Shown: positions 6,377 through 15,600 of the stretch, piece after piece | Numbering within the stretch: position 1 is the first letter of the stretch | Layout of the letters: each line of letters opens with the position of its first letter | From: DASUBV01 sp036501025 | GTDB lineage: Bacteria > Actinomycetota > Actinomycetes > Streptosporangiales > Streptosporangiaceae | Direction of reading: 5' to 3' | DNA length: 64,000 bases | Assembly (NCBI GenBank): GCA_036501025.1 | Contig: DASYBB010000200.1 | Coordinates: 1-64,000 of the forward strand | Translations under genes and position numbers: made by a program | The notes under the pieces: generated by a model | Told to the model about the DNA's origin: nothing | The model's database searches: none | Seen by the model: the letters and a program-made list of their open reading frames with translations, nothing else

Positions 6377-8710
6377 TCAGATCGGCGCCATGTCCACGAA
6401 GCGGCTGTAGTGCCCCTGGAAGGCCACGGTGACGGTCGCCGTCGGGCCGTTGCGGTGCTTGGCCACGATGAAGTCGGCCTCGCCCGCCCGGGGCGACTCC
6501 CGTTCGTAGGCGTCCTCACGGTGCAGCAGGATCACCATGTCCGAGTCCTGCTCGATACTGCCCGATTCGCGAAGATCAGAGAGCATCGGGCGCTTGTCGG
6601 TGCGCTGCTCCGGACCGCGGTTGAGCTGGGACAACGCGATGACGGGCACGCCGAGCTCCTTGGCCAGCAGCTTGAGCGACCGGGACAGCTCCGAGACCTC
6701 CTGCTGCCGGTTCTCGACCCGCTTGGGCGAACTCATCAGCTGCATGTAGTCGATGATCACCAGCTTGAGATCATTGCGCTGCTTCAGCCGGCGGCACTTG
6801 GCCCTGATCTCCATCATGGACATGTTCGGCGAGTCGTCGATGAACAGCGGCGAGTCGGCCACCTCGCTCATCCGGCGGGCCAGCCGGGTCCAGTCCTCGT
6901 CGCCGAGCTGGCCGGTCCGCATGGCGTGCAGGCCGACCCGCGCCTCGGCCGACAGCAGCCGCATGGTGATCTCGTTGCGGCTCATCTCCAGGCTGAAGAT
7001 CACCGTGGTCATCCCCGCGTGGACGGCGGCTGACCGGGCAAAGTCCAGGGCCAGGGTCGAGTTGTGGGTCGGGATCCAGGTGCGCCCGGCCAGGTACATG
7101 TGATCGGCGTTATCGACCTGGACACAGCGCACCGGCACGCTCGCCACGGGCCGGACATCGGCGACGAGCCGGCTTCGCCGCTCCGAGTGAACGGCCGTGG
7201 TCTGCTGCGCCAGCTTCCGGGTCAGCCAGAACACCTTGTCGCCGGGAGTGAAGGCGACCGCGTAACCCGCGGCGGCCGTCATCGTCGCTCGGTAACCCAG
7301 GCTGAGGATGAGCTCGAGCGCGTCGGCCGCGAGGCGGCGGCCGGTGACCATGAGCTGGACGGTCCCGGCCCGGTCCACGTGCCCGGTGGCGTCGAGCAGG
7401 CCGGCCAGGAGCGCGCGCCGCTGGGCCTGCGACGCCCGCAGGTACGGCGCCGGGATATGCCTGTCGCTCAGGACGCCCAGCCCGCCCAGCACCGCCCGGG
7501 CCGCTTCCTGGCCCGCGGCGCCGTCGGACCCGGCCAGGCCGATCGCGTAGCACCGATCGTCGCCGGGCACTGCGACCGCCTCGAGGCCCTCGGACTCGAC
7601 GGCCAGCGCGATCTCCGGGTCGCCGGTCGCGATCCATGCCCCGTCATCCAGGCCGCAGCCGAGCCACGCGCCGAGGGAGTAGGGCGGCATCGGAAGGTTC
7701 TGCGCCGGAAGCTCGGCGGGCTCCGCCACCGCCACGGCGGGCCGGACCCGGCCATCCGCCGGTGCCCGCAGCGCTACCGCCAGCTCGGCGGTGGTCACGA
7801 TCTCCGGGCGGCCCGCGACGCCGGCGAAGGTCGTGGTCCGCCACTGGTGGCCGGCGTCGGCCACGATGACCGTCCCGTCGCTGAACTCCACCTCGAAGCA
7901 CGGCCGCCCCGTCATGACCTCGGTCGCCGCGACCACCCGGGTCGGCCGGCCGTCGGCTCCCAGGAGGAAGTCGCCGACCTGCGCCTCGCCCATCGTGGTC
8001 CAGCCCGCGGGCGTCGGCAGCGGCGTGTCCAGCGCCAGCGCCTTCCCGATGGCCGGGCGGGCGGCCACCACGACCATCTGCCCCGGGTGCAGCCCGTTGG
8101 TGAGCGCGTCCAGGTCCGCGAACCCGGTGGGCACGCCGGTCAGCGAGCCGCCGCGGCTGCCGATGGCCTCGATCTCGTCCAGGGCACCGGGCATGATCTC
8201 CGAGAGCGGCGCGTAGTCCTCGGAGACCCGGTGGTCGGTGACGCCGTAGACCTCGGCCTCCGCGCGGTCGACCAGCTCGTCGGCATCGCCGTCGCCGGAG
8301 TAGCCGAGCTGGACGATGCGGGTGCCGACCTCGACCAGGCGGCGCAGGATGGCCCGCTCGCGGACGATCCGCGCGTAGTAGCCGGCGTTGGCGGCGGTCG
8401 GCACCGAGGCGATGAGCGTGTGCAGGTACGGCGCGCCGCCCATCCGGCCGATGTCGCCGCGCCGGGTCAGCTCGGCGGCCACCGTGACCGCGTCGGCGGG
8501 CTCCCCCCGCCCGTACAGGTCCAGGATGACCTCGTGCACGATCTGGTGGGCCGGCCGGTAGAAGTCGGTGCCCTTGATCACCTCGAGCACGTCGGAGATC
8601 GCGTCCTTGGACAGCAGCATGCCGCCCAGCACGCACTGCTCGGCGGCCAGGTCGTGCGGCGGCGTGCGCTCGAACTCGTCGCCGCCCCGTGGCGCGATCT
8701 CCGCGACAGT
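6377..8710 (-). CDS. dnaB: Replicative DNA helicase DnaB, intein-containing precursor
   Basis: Precursor of the hexameric 5'-3' replicative helicase, 777 residues. Residues 1-223 carry the N-terminal DnaG-interacting domain and the start of the RecA-like domain, up to the Walker A motif ARPAIGK. Residues 224-550 are an intein. Residues 551-777 resume at STLALDFARS and include FSLEMS, Walker B VIIDYMQLM and the SQLNRGPEQR arginine-finger region. After splicing the helicase would be 450 residues, a normal length. The GTG at 8710 has GGGGAGG eight bases upstream. A GTG four codons earlier lies inside that ribosome site and is rejected. It follows the rplI operon in the same direction, separated by a small rightward ORF and a terminator. 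Confidence 0.96.
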   Translation of the reverse strand, partial: TVAEIAPRGGDEFERTPPHDLAAEQCVLGGMLLSKDAISDVLEVIKGTDFYRPAHQIVHEVILDLYGRGEPADAVTVAAELTRRGDIGRMGGAPYLHTLIASVPTAANAGYYARIVRERAILRRLVEVGTRIVQLGYSGDGDADELVDRAEAEVYGVTDHRVSEDYAPLSEIMPGALDEIEAIGSRGGSLTGVPTGFADLDALTNGLHPGQMVVVAARPAIGKALALDTPLPTPAGWTTMGEAQVGDFLLGADGRPTRVVAATEVMTGRPCFEVEFSDGTVIVADAGHQWRTTTFAGVAGRPEIVTTAELAVALRAPADGRVRPAVAVAEPAELPAQNLPMPPYSLGAWLGCGLDDGAWIATGDPEIALAVESEGLEAVAVPGDDRCYAIGLAGSDGAAGQEAARAVLGGLGVLSDRHIPAPYLRASQAQRRALLAGLLDATGHVDRAGTVQLMVTGRRLAADALELILSLGYRATMTAAAGYAVAFTPGDKVFWLTRKLAQQTTAVHSERRSRLVADVRPVASVPVRCVQVDNADHMYLAGRTWIPTHNSTLALDFARSAAVHAGMTTVIFSLEMSRNEITMRLLSAEARVGLHAMRTGQLGDEDWTRLARRMSEVADSPLFIDDSPNMSMMEIRAKCRRLKQRNDLKLVIIDYMQLMSSPKRVENRQQEVSELSRSLKLLAKELGVPVIALSQLNRGPEQRTDKRPMLSDLRESGSIEQDSDMVILLHREDAYERESPRAGEADFIVAKHRNGPTATVTVAFQGHYSRFVDMAPI
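7061..8041 (-). other. In-frame class 3 intein within dnaB
   Basis: A 327-residue intervening protein inserted exactly between the Lys of the DnaB Walker A motif and the following Ser, which becomes the +1 extein nucleophile. The first intein residue is Ala, not Cys/Ser/Thr. The block B segment is DAGHQWRTT with Trp67 two residues after the His, block F has Cys306 (VPVRCVQVD), and the C-terminus is IPTHN with Thr325. This is the Trp-Cys-Thr signature of class 3 inteins, in which the block F Cys starts splicing. The central part has two LAGLIDADG-like helices (LGAWLGCG and LLAGLLDATG), but both lack the catalytic acid. No separate promoter is expected. Confidence 0.93.
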
Positions 8711-9168
8711 CACCCGGCGCACCTCCCCGTGTCGTGCTCGCCCGTGCCGTGCTTACCCGTGCCCGGCGGACGGCCGGAGCGCGGCCGGGCGGACGGGGTC
8801 AGGGACCCGTTCTATCGAACGGTTCCGACAGTCTCCCGCCGGCGGCCGCGAGCAGCCACTCGCGGTGTGCACAGGCCTGTGGACAGGCTGTGCAGACACG
8901 CCGCAATTGCTGTGCGCAGCATGGGGACAGGTCTGTGGAAATTGCCGCCATAACGACGAGCTGGTGTCCGCACCCTGCGGAAACGTCCTCCACCCCCTGT
9001 GCGAAAGAAATACTTCTCCGTCCCCCGGTGGGTCGCGATGGCCGGAAGTTATCCACATTGGAACTTAACGTCCTACGTCAGATGTCAAAGTCGGGCCAGC
9101 GCGGCCCCGCCCGGCCGGATCTCGCCGAACGGCAGGCGGGCCGGCGCTCAGCTCCCTATGGTTCGAGT
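8711..9168. promoter_or_regulatory. dnaB upstream region with three DnaA-box-like 9-mers
   Basis: This gene-free 458-bp stretch precedes dnaB. It contains TGTGGACAG at 8878-8886 (complement CTGTCCACA), TGTGGAAAT at 8934-8942 (complement ATTTCCACA) and the perfect box TTATCCACA at 9049-9057. It is more AT-rich than its surroundings near 8940-9070. DnaA could regulate dnaB here or be titrated by the sites. That role is inferred. No further gene is supported in the interval. Confidence 0.5.
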
Positions 9169-9387
9169 ATGTGTTCGATAGCGGGGGAGAGTGCCGGGTG
9201 CGGGCTGGGGCCGCCCCGCCCGGCCGAGCTGGACCGGCTCGACGCGGCCATCGAGGAACTGGCCGCGGCCGCGCAGCGGCCGGACGCCGCGGCGTCCGAC
9301 CTCACCGCCGGCCTGGCCCGGCTGTGGCGGATGGTGGCCGACCTCGACCCGGAACTGGCCCGGCGGCTGGCCGGGTACGGCGGCTGA
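9169..9387 (+). CDS. Small hypothetical protein
   Basis: A 72-residue ORF starting at ATG 9169, with strong actinobacterial third-position GC bias. After a short Cys-containing N-terminus it is predicted to be two amphipathic, Ala/Leu-rich helices (AELDRLDAAIEELAAAAQ and GLARLWRMVADLDPELARRLAG). There is no recognisable domain and no clear ribosome site, so it may be leaderless. It ends just before a strong hairpin shared with the convergent rplI operon. I do not recognise the family. It could be a non-expressed ORF. Confidence 0.45.
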   Translation: MCSIAGESAGCGLGPPRPAELDRLDAAIEELAAAAQRPDAAASDLTAGLARLWRMVADLDPELARRLAGYGG

Positions 9388-9422
9388 CGGGCCGCCCGGC
9401 GCAAACCCGCCCGCGCACGCAA

Positions 9423-9456
9423 GATCCCCCGGCGGGACACTCCCCGCCGGGGGATC
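9423..9456. terminator. Hairpin between the small ORF and rplI
   Basis: A perfect 14-bp stem, GATCCCCCGGCGGG (9423-9436) and its complement (9443-9456), with a 6-base loop. It lies between the ends of two convergent transcripts. It has no T-tract on either strand, which is common for actinobacterial terminators. Confidence 0.75.
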
Positions 9457-9477
9457 ACTGCGGTACCTAACGGCGGC

Positions 9478-9939
9478 TCAGGACGCCGAGACCTCGACGT
9501 TGAGCGTCGCGCTGACCTCGGGGTGCAGCCGGACGGCCACCTGGTGGGCGCCGATCGTCTTGATCGGGTTCGGGACCTCGATCTTGCGCCGGTCCACGGC
9601 CGGGCCGCCGGCCGCCTGCACCGCGTCGGCGATGTCAGAGGTCGACACCGAGCCGAACAGCCGGCCGCCACTGCCGGCCCGCGTCCGCAGGTGGACCGTC
9701 ATGGAGGCCAGCCGGGTCGCGGCCGCCTTGGCATCGTCCAGGCCGCGGATCTCCCGGGCCGACCGGGCGCGCCGGATCAGCTCGATCTGCTTCTCCGCGC
9801 CTCGGGTCCACTGCATCGCCACGCCCCGCGGGACGAGGTAGTTGCGGCCGTAGCCGGCCGCTACCTCGACCACGTCGCCGGGCTCGCCCAGGCCAGTGAC
9901 CTCCTGGGTCAGGATGAGCTTCATGGGCATACCGCTCAT
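9478..9939 (-). CDS. rplI: 50S ribosomal protein L9
   Basis: Large-subunit protein that binds 23S rRNA near the L1 stalk. It is 153 residues long, with the family N-terminal domain MKLILTQEVTGLGEPGDVVEV and YGRNYLVPRGVA, a central linking helix and the C-terminal domain ending in HPEVSATLNVEV. The start at 9939 is five codons upstream of the conventional MKLIL, and is preferred because GGAGG lies nine bases before it. It is the last gene of the rpsF-ssb-rpsR-rplI operon and ends at a hairpin. Confidence 0.97.
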   Translation of the reverse strand: MSGMPMKLILTQEVTGLGEPGDVVEVAAGYGRNYLVPRGVAMQWTRGAEKQIELIRRARSAREIRGLDDAKAAATRLASMTVHLRTRAGSGGRLFGSVSTSDIADAVQAAGGPAVDRRKIEVPNPIKTIGAHQVAVRLHPEVSATLNVEVSAS

Positions 9940-9959
9940 GGGTCGCTACCTCCCCGGTC

Positions 9960-10196
9960 TCAGCGAGCCGTGCTCGTGTAGGGCAGCAGCGCCATCTCGC
10001 GCGCATTCTTGATCGCCGTGGCGACGTCGCGCTGGTGCTGCGTGCAGTTGCCGGAAACCCGCCGGGCACGGATCTTGCCGCGGTCGGAGATGAACTTCCG
10101 CAGCAGCCCGGTGTCCTTGTAGTCCACGCGGGTGATCTTCTCCTGGCAGAACAGGCAAACCTTCTTCTTAGGCTTGCGAATGGGTGGCTTGGCCAT
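9960..10196 (-). CDS. rpsR: 30S ribosomal protein S18 (zinc-binding C+ form)
   Basis: Small-subunit protein that pairs with S6 on the platform. The 78 residues include the S18 core (KITRVDYKDTGLLRKFISDRGKI). It has CLFC near the N-terminus and NCTQHQ further on, giving CxxC plus Cys/His, so this is the zinc-ribbon C+ version. In actinobacteria, zinc-independent C- copies of S18 are made under zinc starvation. None is in this window. It lies 20 bases upstream of rplI and downstream of ssb. Confidence 0.97.
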   Translation of the reverse strand: MAKPPIRKPKKKVCLFCQEKITRVDYKDTGLLRKFISDRGKIRARRVSGNCTQHQRDVATAIKNAREMALLPYTSTAR

Positions 10197-10279
10197 CGTG
10201 GTGCTCCTCAGCAGAGCCCCGCCCGCGGCGGGGATGGTCGGTTACGGATGAATTACTGATACTGGCCGCGGCCCGGCGG

Positions 10280-10810
10280 CTAGAACGGCGGCTCGTCGGA
10301 GAACGAGTTGTCGCCCGAGTCACTGCTGGCCCACGGGTCGTCGTTCGGGCGGCCCTGGCCCTGACCGCGGCCGCCTTGGCCGCCGCCGCCCTGACCGCCG
10401 CCGCCCTGACCGCCGCCGTAGCCGCCGCCCTGGCCGCCGGACCGCTGGGACCGGGTGACCTTGGCCGAAGCGTTCCGCAGCGACGGGCCGACCTCGTCGA
10501 CCTCGATCTCGTACACGGTGCGCTTCTCGCCTTCCTTCGTCTCATAGGACCGCTGCCGCAGCCGGCCGGAGACGATGACCCGCATGCCGCGCTGCAGCGA
10601 CTCGGCCACGTTCTCGGCCGGCTGCCGCCACACGTTGCAGGTCAGGAACAGGCTGTCGCCGTCCTTCCACTCGTTCGTCGCCCGGTCCATGAACCGCGGC
10701 GTCGACGCCACGCGGAAGTTCGCCACCGCGTTCCCGGTCGGGGTATAGCGGAGCTGGGGATCGTCGACGAGGTTGCCCACGATCGTGATCTGGGTGTCGC
10801 CTGCTGCCAT
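10280..10810 (-). CDS. ssb: Single-stranded DNA-binding protein
   Basis: Binds and protects single-stranded DNA at forks and recruits partner enzymes. The 176-residue protein has an OB-fold in residues 1-112 (TQITIVGNLVDDPQLRYTPTG start; VWRQPAENVAESLQRGMRVIVSGRL), then a Gly/Gln-rich flexible linker and the acidic tip FSDEPPF, which ends in the Pro-Phe used for protein contacts. It is encoded between rpsF and rpsR in the standard operon. The 84-bp gap to rpsR shows nothing beyond a ribosome site. Confidence 0.97.
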   Translation of the reverse strand: MAAGDTQITIVGNLVDDPQLRYTPTGNAVANFRVASTPRFMDRATNEWKDGDSLFLTCNVWRQPAENVAESLQRGMRVIVSGRLRQRSYETKEGEKRTVYEIEVDEVGPSLRNASAKVTRSQRSGGQGGGYGGGQGGGGQGGGGQGGRGQGQGRPNDDPWASSDSGDNSFSDEPPF

Positions 10811-10872
10811 CGCGGTTCTCCCGGTCAGTCGGGTCAGTGCGGCCGGGCTCGCGCCCGGGTGCCGGACAGCGC

Positions 10873-11163
10873 CTAGTGCACGTCCGGCCGCAGGATCTTG
10901 GTCCGCAGGACAGCCTCGTTCAGGTTGAGCTGACGGTCCAGTTCCTTGACGGCATCAGGCTCCGCGTTCAGGTCAACGACGGTGTAGATGCCCTCGGACT
11001 TCTTGTCGATCTCGTAGGCCAGCCGGCGCCGTCCCCAGACATCGACCTTGTCCACAGTTCCGCCTGAGGTCGTGACGACCCGCAGGAACTGGTCGAGCGA
11101 GGGCTGGACCGTGCGCTCTTCGAGCGCGGGGTCGAGGATGATCATCATCTCGTAGCGGCGCAT
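10873..11163 (-). CDS. rpsF: 30S ribosomal protein S6
   Basis: First gene of the S6-SSB-S18-L9 operon. The 96 residues have the ferredoxin-like S6 signature: MRRYEMMIILDPALEE, GRRRLAYEIDKKSEGIYTVVDL and LNEAVLRTKILRP. S6 forms a heterodimer with S18, and in several bacteria that dimer binds the rpsF leader to repress its own operon. The ATG at 11163 has GAGGAGG ten bases upstream. The leader upstream of this start can fold (separate entry). Confidence 0.97.
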   Translation of the reverse strand: MRRYEMMIILDPALEERTVQPSLDQFLRVVTTSGGTVDKVDVWGRRRLAYEIDKKSEGIYTVVDLNAEPDAVKELDRQLNLNEAVLRTKILRPDVH

Positions 11164-11173
11164 GCGCTTACTG

Positions 11174-11217
11174 CCTCCTCTGGACTCACGCGGTCACGGT
11201 CTCTCCGTGACAGGAGG
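11174..11217 (-). promoter_or_regulatory. rpsF leader hairpin that may mask the ribosome site
   Basis: On the minus-strand transcript, an inner hairpin of GTCACGG and CCGTGAC with a five-base loop spans 11193-11211. It is immediately flanked by CCTCCT (plus-strand complement at 11212-11217) and, after a short spacer, by AGGAGG of the ribosome site (11174-11179). Pairing of those two would sequester the ribosome site. Autoregulation by S6:S18 is known for other rpsF leaders. Its operation here is inferred. Confidence 0.45.
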
Positions 11218-11486
11218 AGCCGCTCACCGGACCGCCATTCTGGCCCTTGACAAATAGGCCAACATGGTGATCGTTTGCGGCCCGGTCAGCTTACCAGCCG
11301 GGCCGGACAGCCGGCACCGGACCGAAATCACCGGCCATCCAGAACGGGGCCGTGCCCGCCACTGCAGCCCTCCCGCGGCCGCGGCCGGGCCGGGCGGCGC
11401 GGTGGGTTCCATTCTCCCGCCGGCGGGAAGAAACTGAGCTAAGGCAGCTCCGCGTGAACGACGTATTCGTCAAGGTGGTGGCAGTC

Positions 11487-11801
11487 ATGCCCGAGGCCGT
11501 CCAGACCCAGTCACGCCGCCCGGCGGCGGCCCGGCTGACGCTGAACAGCGATGGCCGGCCGCATCCGGTGGTGAACGGCCTGACCTTGTTCACCCTCGTC
11601 ATCGGCATCGTGGCCTTCGCGCTCGGCCTGGTCGTCCGGGCGCACTTCGCGGCCACGGTGCTGGGCATCGCCGGGTTCGTCGTCGGGCTGGGCGTCCAGC
11701 TGAACTCGGCGACCCGCGAGCAGCGGGTCCTGATCGTCACCGGGATCATCGCCGCGTTCGTCGGCATGGCCCTGGGCATCGGGCACGGCGGCTTCTCCTA
11801 G
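11487..11801 (+). CDS. Small integral membrane protein, function unknown
   Basis: A 104-residue protein with a cytosolic N-terminus of about 30 residues and three predicted membrane segments: GLTLFTLVIGIVAFALGLVV, FAATVLGIAGFVVGLGVQL and VLIVTGIIAAFVGMALGIG. I chose ATG 11487 because AAGGTGG lies seven bases upstream. The frame is open further 5' but with no better start. It is monocistronic in appearance, between the divergent rpsF operon and endonuclease IV. I recognise no catalytic motif. Confidence 0.75.
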   Translation: MPEAVQTQSRRPAAARLTLNSDGRPHPVVNGLTLFTLVIGIVAFALGLVVRAHFAATVLGIAGFVVGLGVQLNSATREQRVLIVTGIIAAFVGMALGIGHGGFS

Positions 11802-11863
11802 CAGCGCGTTCTCCTGCGGGCGGGTCCGGCCGGCCTGTCGGGCCCGGGCGCTAGGCTCGGTCA

Positions 11864-12637
11864 ATGACCACGATCGGCATGCACCTGCATGATGGCGACC
11901 CGCTGACCGAGGCCCTGGCCGCCCGGGCGGACGCCGTGCAGTTCTTCCTCGGTGACCCGCAGGGCTGGAAGGCGCCGGTGCTGCCCGGCGAGCCGGCCCA
12001 GGTCACGGCGGCCTTCGCCGACGCCGGCGTCAGCGGCTACGTGCACGCGCCGTACGTCATCAACGTGGCGTCGCCCAACAACCGGATCCGGATCCCGAGC
12101 CGCAAGCTCCTCGACCAGCAGCTCAAGGCGGCCGCGTCGATCGGCGCGCGCGGGCTGATCGTGCACGGCGGCCACGTGACGGCCGGCACCGACCTGGAGG
12201 AGGGCTACGACAGCTGGCGCAAGGCGGTGGAGCGGATCGAGCGGCCGCTGCCCATGCTGATCGAGAACACCGCCGGCGGCGACGGCGCCATGGCCCGCAG
12301 CCTGGAGGGCATCGCCCGGCTGTGGGACGCGGTCGGCGATGCCGGCGGCGGCGAGGTGGGCTTCTGCCTGGATACCTGCCACGCGCATGCGGCCGGCGAG
12401 GACCTGGCCACGATCGTCGACCGGATCAAGGCCATCACCGGCCGGATCGACCTCGTGCACGGCAACAACTCGCGGGACGAGTTCGGCTCCGGGCGGGACC
12501 GGCACGCCGGGCTGGAGTCCGGCCAGATCGACCCGGCCCTGATCGTGGGCGTCGTCCGGGCCGCCGGCGCCCCGGTCATCTGCGAGACGCCGGACCCGGT
12601 GGCCGACATGGCCTGGCTCCGCGGCCAGCTGGCCTGA
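11864..12637 (+). CDS. nfo: Endonuclease IV (AP endonuclease, deoxyribonuclease IV)
   Basis: Cuts the DNA backbone 5' of abasic sites in base excision repair. The 257-residue TIM barrel has three metal ions in this family. Metal-ligand motifs visible include VHAPYVINVASPN, VHGGHVTAG, ENTAGGDGAM, FCLDTCHAHAAGED, VHGNNSRDEFGSGRDRHAGL and ICETPDP. It starts at ATG 11864 after a 62-bp gap from the small membrane protein. It is close to the family's usual length (about 250-285). Confidence 0.94.
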   Translation: MTTIGMHLHDGDPLTEALAARADAVQFFLGDPQGWKAPVLPGEPAQVTAAFADAGVSGYVHAPYVINVASPNNRIRIPSRKLLDQQLKAAASIGARGLIVHGGHVTAGTDLEEGYDSWRKAVERIERPLPMLIENTAGGDGAMARSLEGIARLWDAVGDAGGGEVGFCLDTCHAHAAGEDLATIVDRIKAITGRIDLVHGNNSRDEFGSGRDRHAGLESGQIDPALIVGVVRAAGAPVICETPDPVADMAWLRGQLA

Positions 12638-12646
12638 CCCGCCCGC

Positions 12647-15600
12647 CTACGTTGTAGGCGGCGTGCCCCCCGTGCCGCCCGATGGCGGCGGGGAAGCCGG
12701 CGGCGTCGGCTGCGGCGGTTGCGGCGGCGGCGTGAACTGGCACCGCCCGGATATGCCCGTCGTCGTGCAGATCGAGGCCGACGGCGTCGGCTGCGGCCCG
12801 AATCCCCCGCCGCCGCCGCCCGGCCCGCCCGAGGGCGTCGGGGCCGGCTTGCTGGCCTTGACCGGCATGGGCTGGCCGTTGCCGGTCACCTGGTTCCACA
12901 GGTCGAATCCGTTGTAGTCCGGCGTCCCGAACGCGGCGGGCGGCAGGGTGCCGAACGTGGTCGTCATGTAGCTGTGCCAGATGTAGGCGGGCCACGCCCC
13001 GCCGTACCCGCCGGTCGTGTTGCCCGCGAGCCCGGGCAGCACGTCCAGGGTCTGCTGGCCGGGGCCGCTGACGCTGTTCTGGCTGTTGGTGAACAGCGTC
13101 ACGGCGAGCGACTGCTGCGGGATCGCGCCGATGAACCAGGCGTCCTGCGCGGTCTGCGTGGTGCCGGTCTTCCCGATCACGGTGTAGCCGGGCCAGGCCG
13201 CCTGCGGGTAGGCCGTGCCGCCGGGGATGTTGTCGGCCGACAGGGCGTAGTCCACGTCGGCGGCCTGGGCGATGCTCAGCACCGGGCGCGTCACGATCTT
13301 GAGCGGCAGCTCGCCGGTGGACCTCACGATCCTGGTGACCACGTGCGGCGTGTGGTAGACGCCGCCATTGGCCAGCGTGGCGAACAGGCTCGCCTGCTCG
13401 ACCGCCGTGAGGTCACCCTCGCCCAGGGAAATGGCCACCGAGCCGGCTGTCGATGCCTTGCTGTTCTGGCCGAACTGGCTGTACAGCTGCGTCAGGTCGT
13501 TGCTGGCGGTCGAGTTGAAGGGGTTCTGCCCGACACCGAACTTCTTGACCACGCCGAGCAGGTTCTGCACCCCGACCCGGTGGGTGAGATCCTCGAAGCC
13601 GGGGTCGGAGGAGATGGCCGCCGCCTTCTGGACCGAGAGCGGCCCGCTGTTCTCGCCGGCCTCGTTGAATGGCAGGTAGCCGCCCGTCTTGGGGGTCCGG
13701 CTCGATATCTCCAGGCGGCCATCCGGCGTCTGGCTCTCCGGGATCCACAGCGGCGAGTACCCGTTCATGACGCTGGTCTGCACGTCCATGCCCTGCATCA
13801 CGGCCGCGGCCAGCACATAGGGCTTGAACGAGGAGCCGACCTGCTTGGGGTCCTCGGCCATGTTCAGGTCGCAGAGCACCTGCTCGCAGTTCTTGACCCC
13901 GTACCCCGGGCCGCCGTAGATGGCCTCGATGGCGCCCGTGGCCGGATTCTCCAGCACGGCGCCGACGTGGGCGTACGCGGGCAGGCCCTGGCCGTCCTCC
14001 GCCATGATCCGCTTGTCGGCGTTCACGGTCTGGTTGAGCTGGAACATCTTCTCCTGGCTGAAGCTGGTGTAGATCTTCAGCCCGCCGGTGGCGATCTGGG
14101 TCGCGGACAGGTGGTAGGTCGAGGTGAGCTCCTGCTGGACCATCTGCATGAGATAGCCCTTGTAGCCGTCGAGCGACGCGCTGAAGTGAAGGTGCACGAC
14201 CGGGAACTTCTGCGCGGCGGCCTGCTCCTGCGTCAGCGCTCCGTCGCGCACCATGTTCTTCAGCACGTACTGCCAGCGGCCCACGAGGGCCGAGTACGAG
14301 GCGCCGGCACTGGGGTCGGTGTTGAAGTAGCCCGGCGCGTTGGGCATCGCGGCCAGCATCGCGGCCTGGGAGACAGTCAGCTTGCTGGCCGGCTCGCCGA
14401 AGTAGACCTGCGCGGCCGCGCCCACGCCGTAGGTGTTCTGGCCGAACGGCACCGTGTTGAGGTACTGCGTCAGGATCCAGGACTTCGACTTGCTGTGGGC
14501 CAGCTTGATCGCGACCAGCGCCTGCTTGAGCTTCTGGGTCGCGGACTTGTCACTGTTGTCGGCGTTCGCGAAGCCCGAGTAGTAGTTCTTGACGAACTGC
14601 TCGGTCAGCGTCGTCCCGCCCTGGCTGACGCTGCCGCCCTTGACGTCCTCGTAGGCGGCGCGCATGATGCCGGTGATCGAGATCCCGCCCTCGGAGAAGA
14701 ACTGGCGGTCCTCGGCCGCGATCATGGCGTTGTTCATGATTGCCGGGATCTGCGCCGACGTGAGGACCTGCCGGTTCAGGCCTCCGTCGCTGATCGTGCC
14801 GATCGTCTTCCCGTTCAGGAAGTAGACCGTCGACGGGGCGGCCGTGGCCAGCGCGCTGGTCTCGGTCGGGAGGGACGTCTGCTCGTAGGCGACGACGAAC
14901 GCGACCAGGCCGAGCACGGGCACGCCGAGCATGAGCACGATCGCGACCCCGAGCGCCTTCTTCCAGGTCCAGCGGCGCCACCAGTCGCCCGACTTGAACC
15001 AGGCCCCGAAGCTGCGCCGCTGGCGCCGCGGACCCTGGCGGGGGGCGAGCCCGTTCGGGCCGTCCGGACCGCCGCCGCCGCGGCCGCCGCCGCCGCGCCC
15101 ACCGCGCCCGCCGTCCCGGCCACGGCCACCGGGGCCGCCGCTGCGGTAGGCCGTCCTGGTGTCGCCGTCGCGGGACGGCCGCCCGTAGCCGGAGCCGGGG
15201 TAGGTCTCACCGGAATAGCGATCCGGCGCGGGCCGGGCCGACCGGGTGCCGGCACCGGACCGGGCGCCGGCCCGCGGGCCGGGGTAGCCCTCGCCGTCCG
15301 GGCCACCTCGCCCGTCACGCGTGCCGCGGACGCCGAGGCGGTTGCGAAGATCGTCGGCTACCTGCCCCGGCCCGGACGCGCTCGCCGCCGGGTAGCCGCG
15401 GCTGCCGCGGGGACCCGGCGCGGCCGGACCGGGCCGCCGGCGGCGCCCGGCCCCGGCCGCGGGCCGGTCATCGTCACTGCGGCTGTACTCAGTGCCCGCG
15501 TAGTCAGCGCCACCGCCGCGCCTCCCGCTGCCATGGCGGCCGGGGCCGCCCGGACCTGAGCGGCCGTAGCCAGCGTTTCTGCCGATACCGAACTCAGCAC

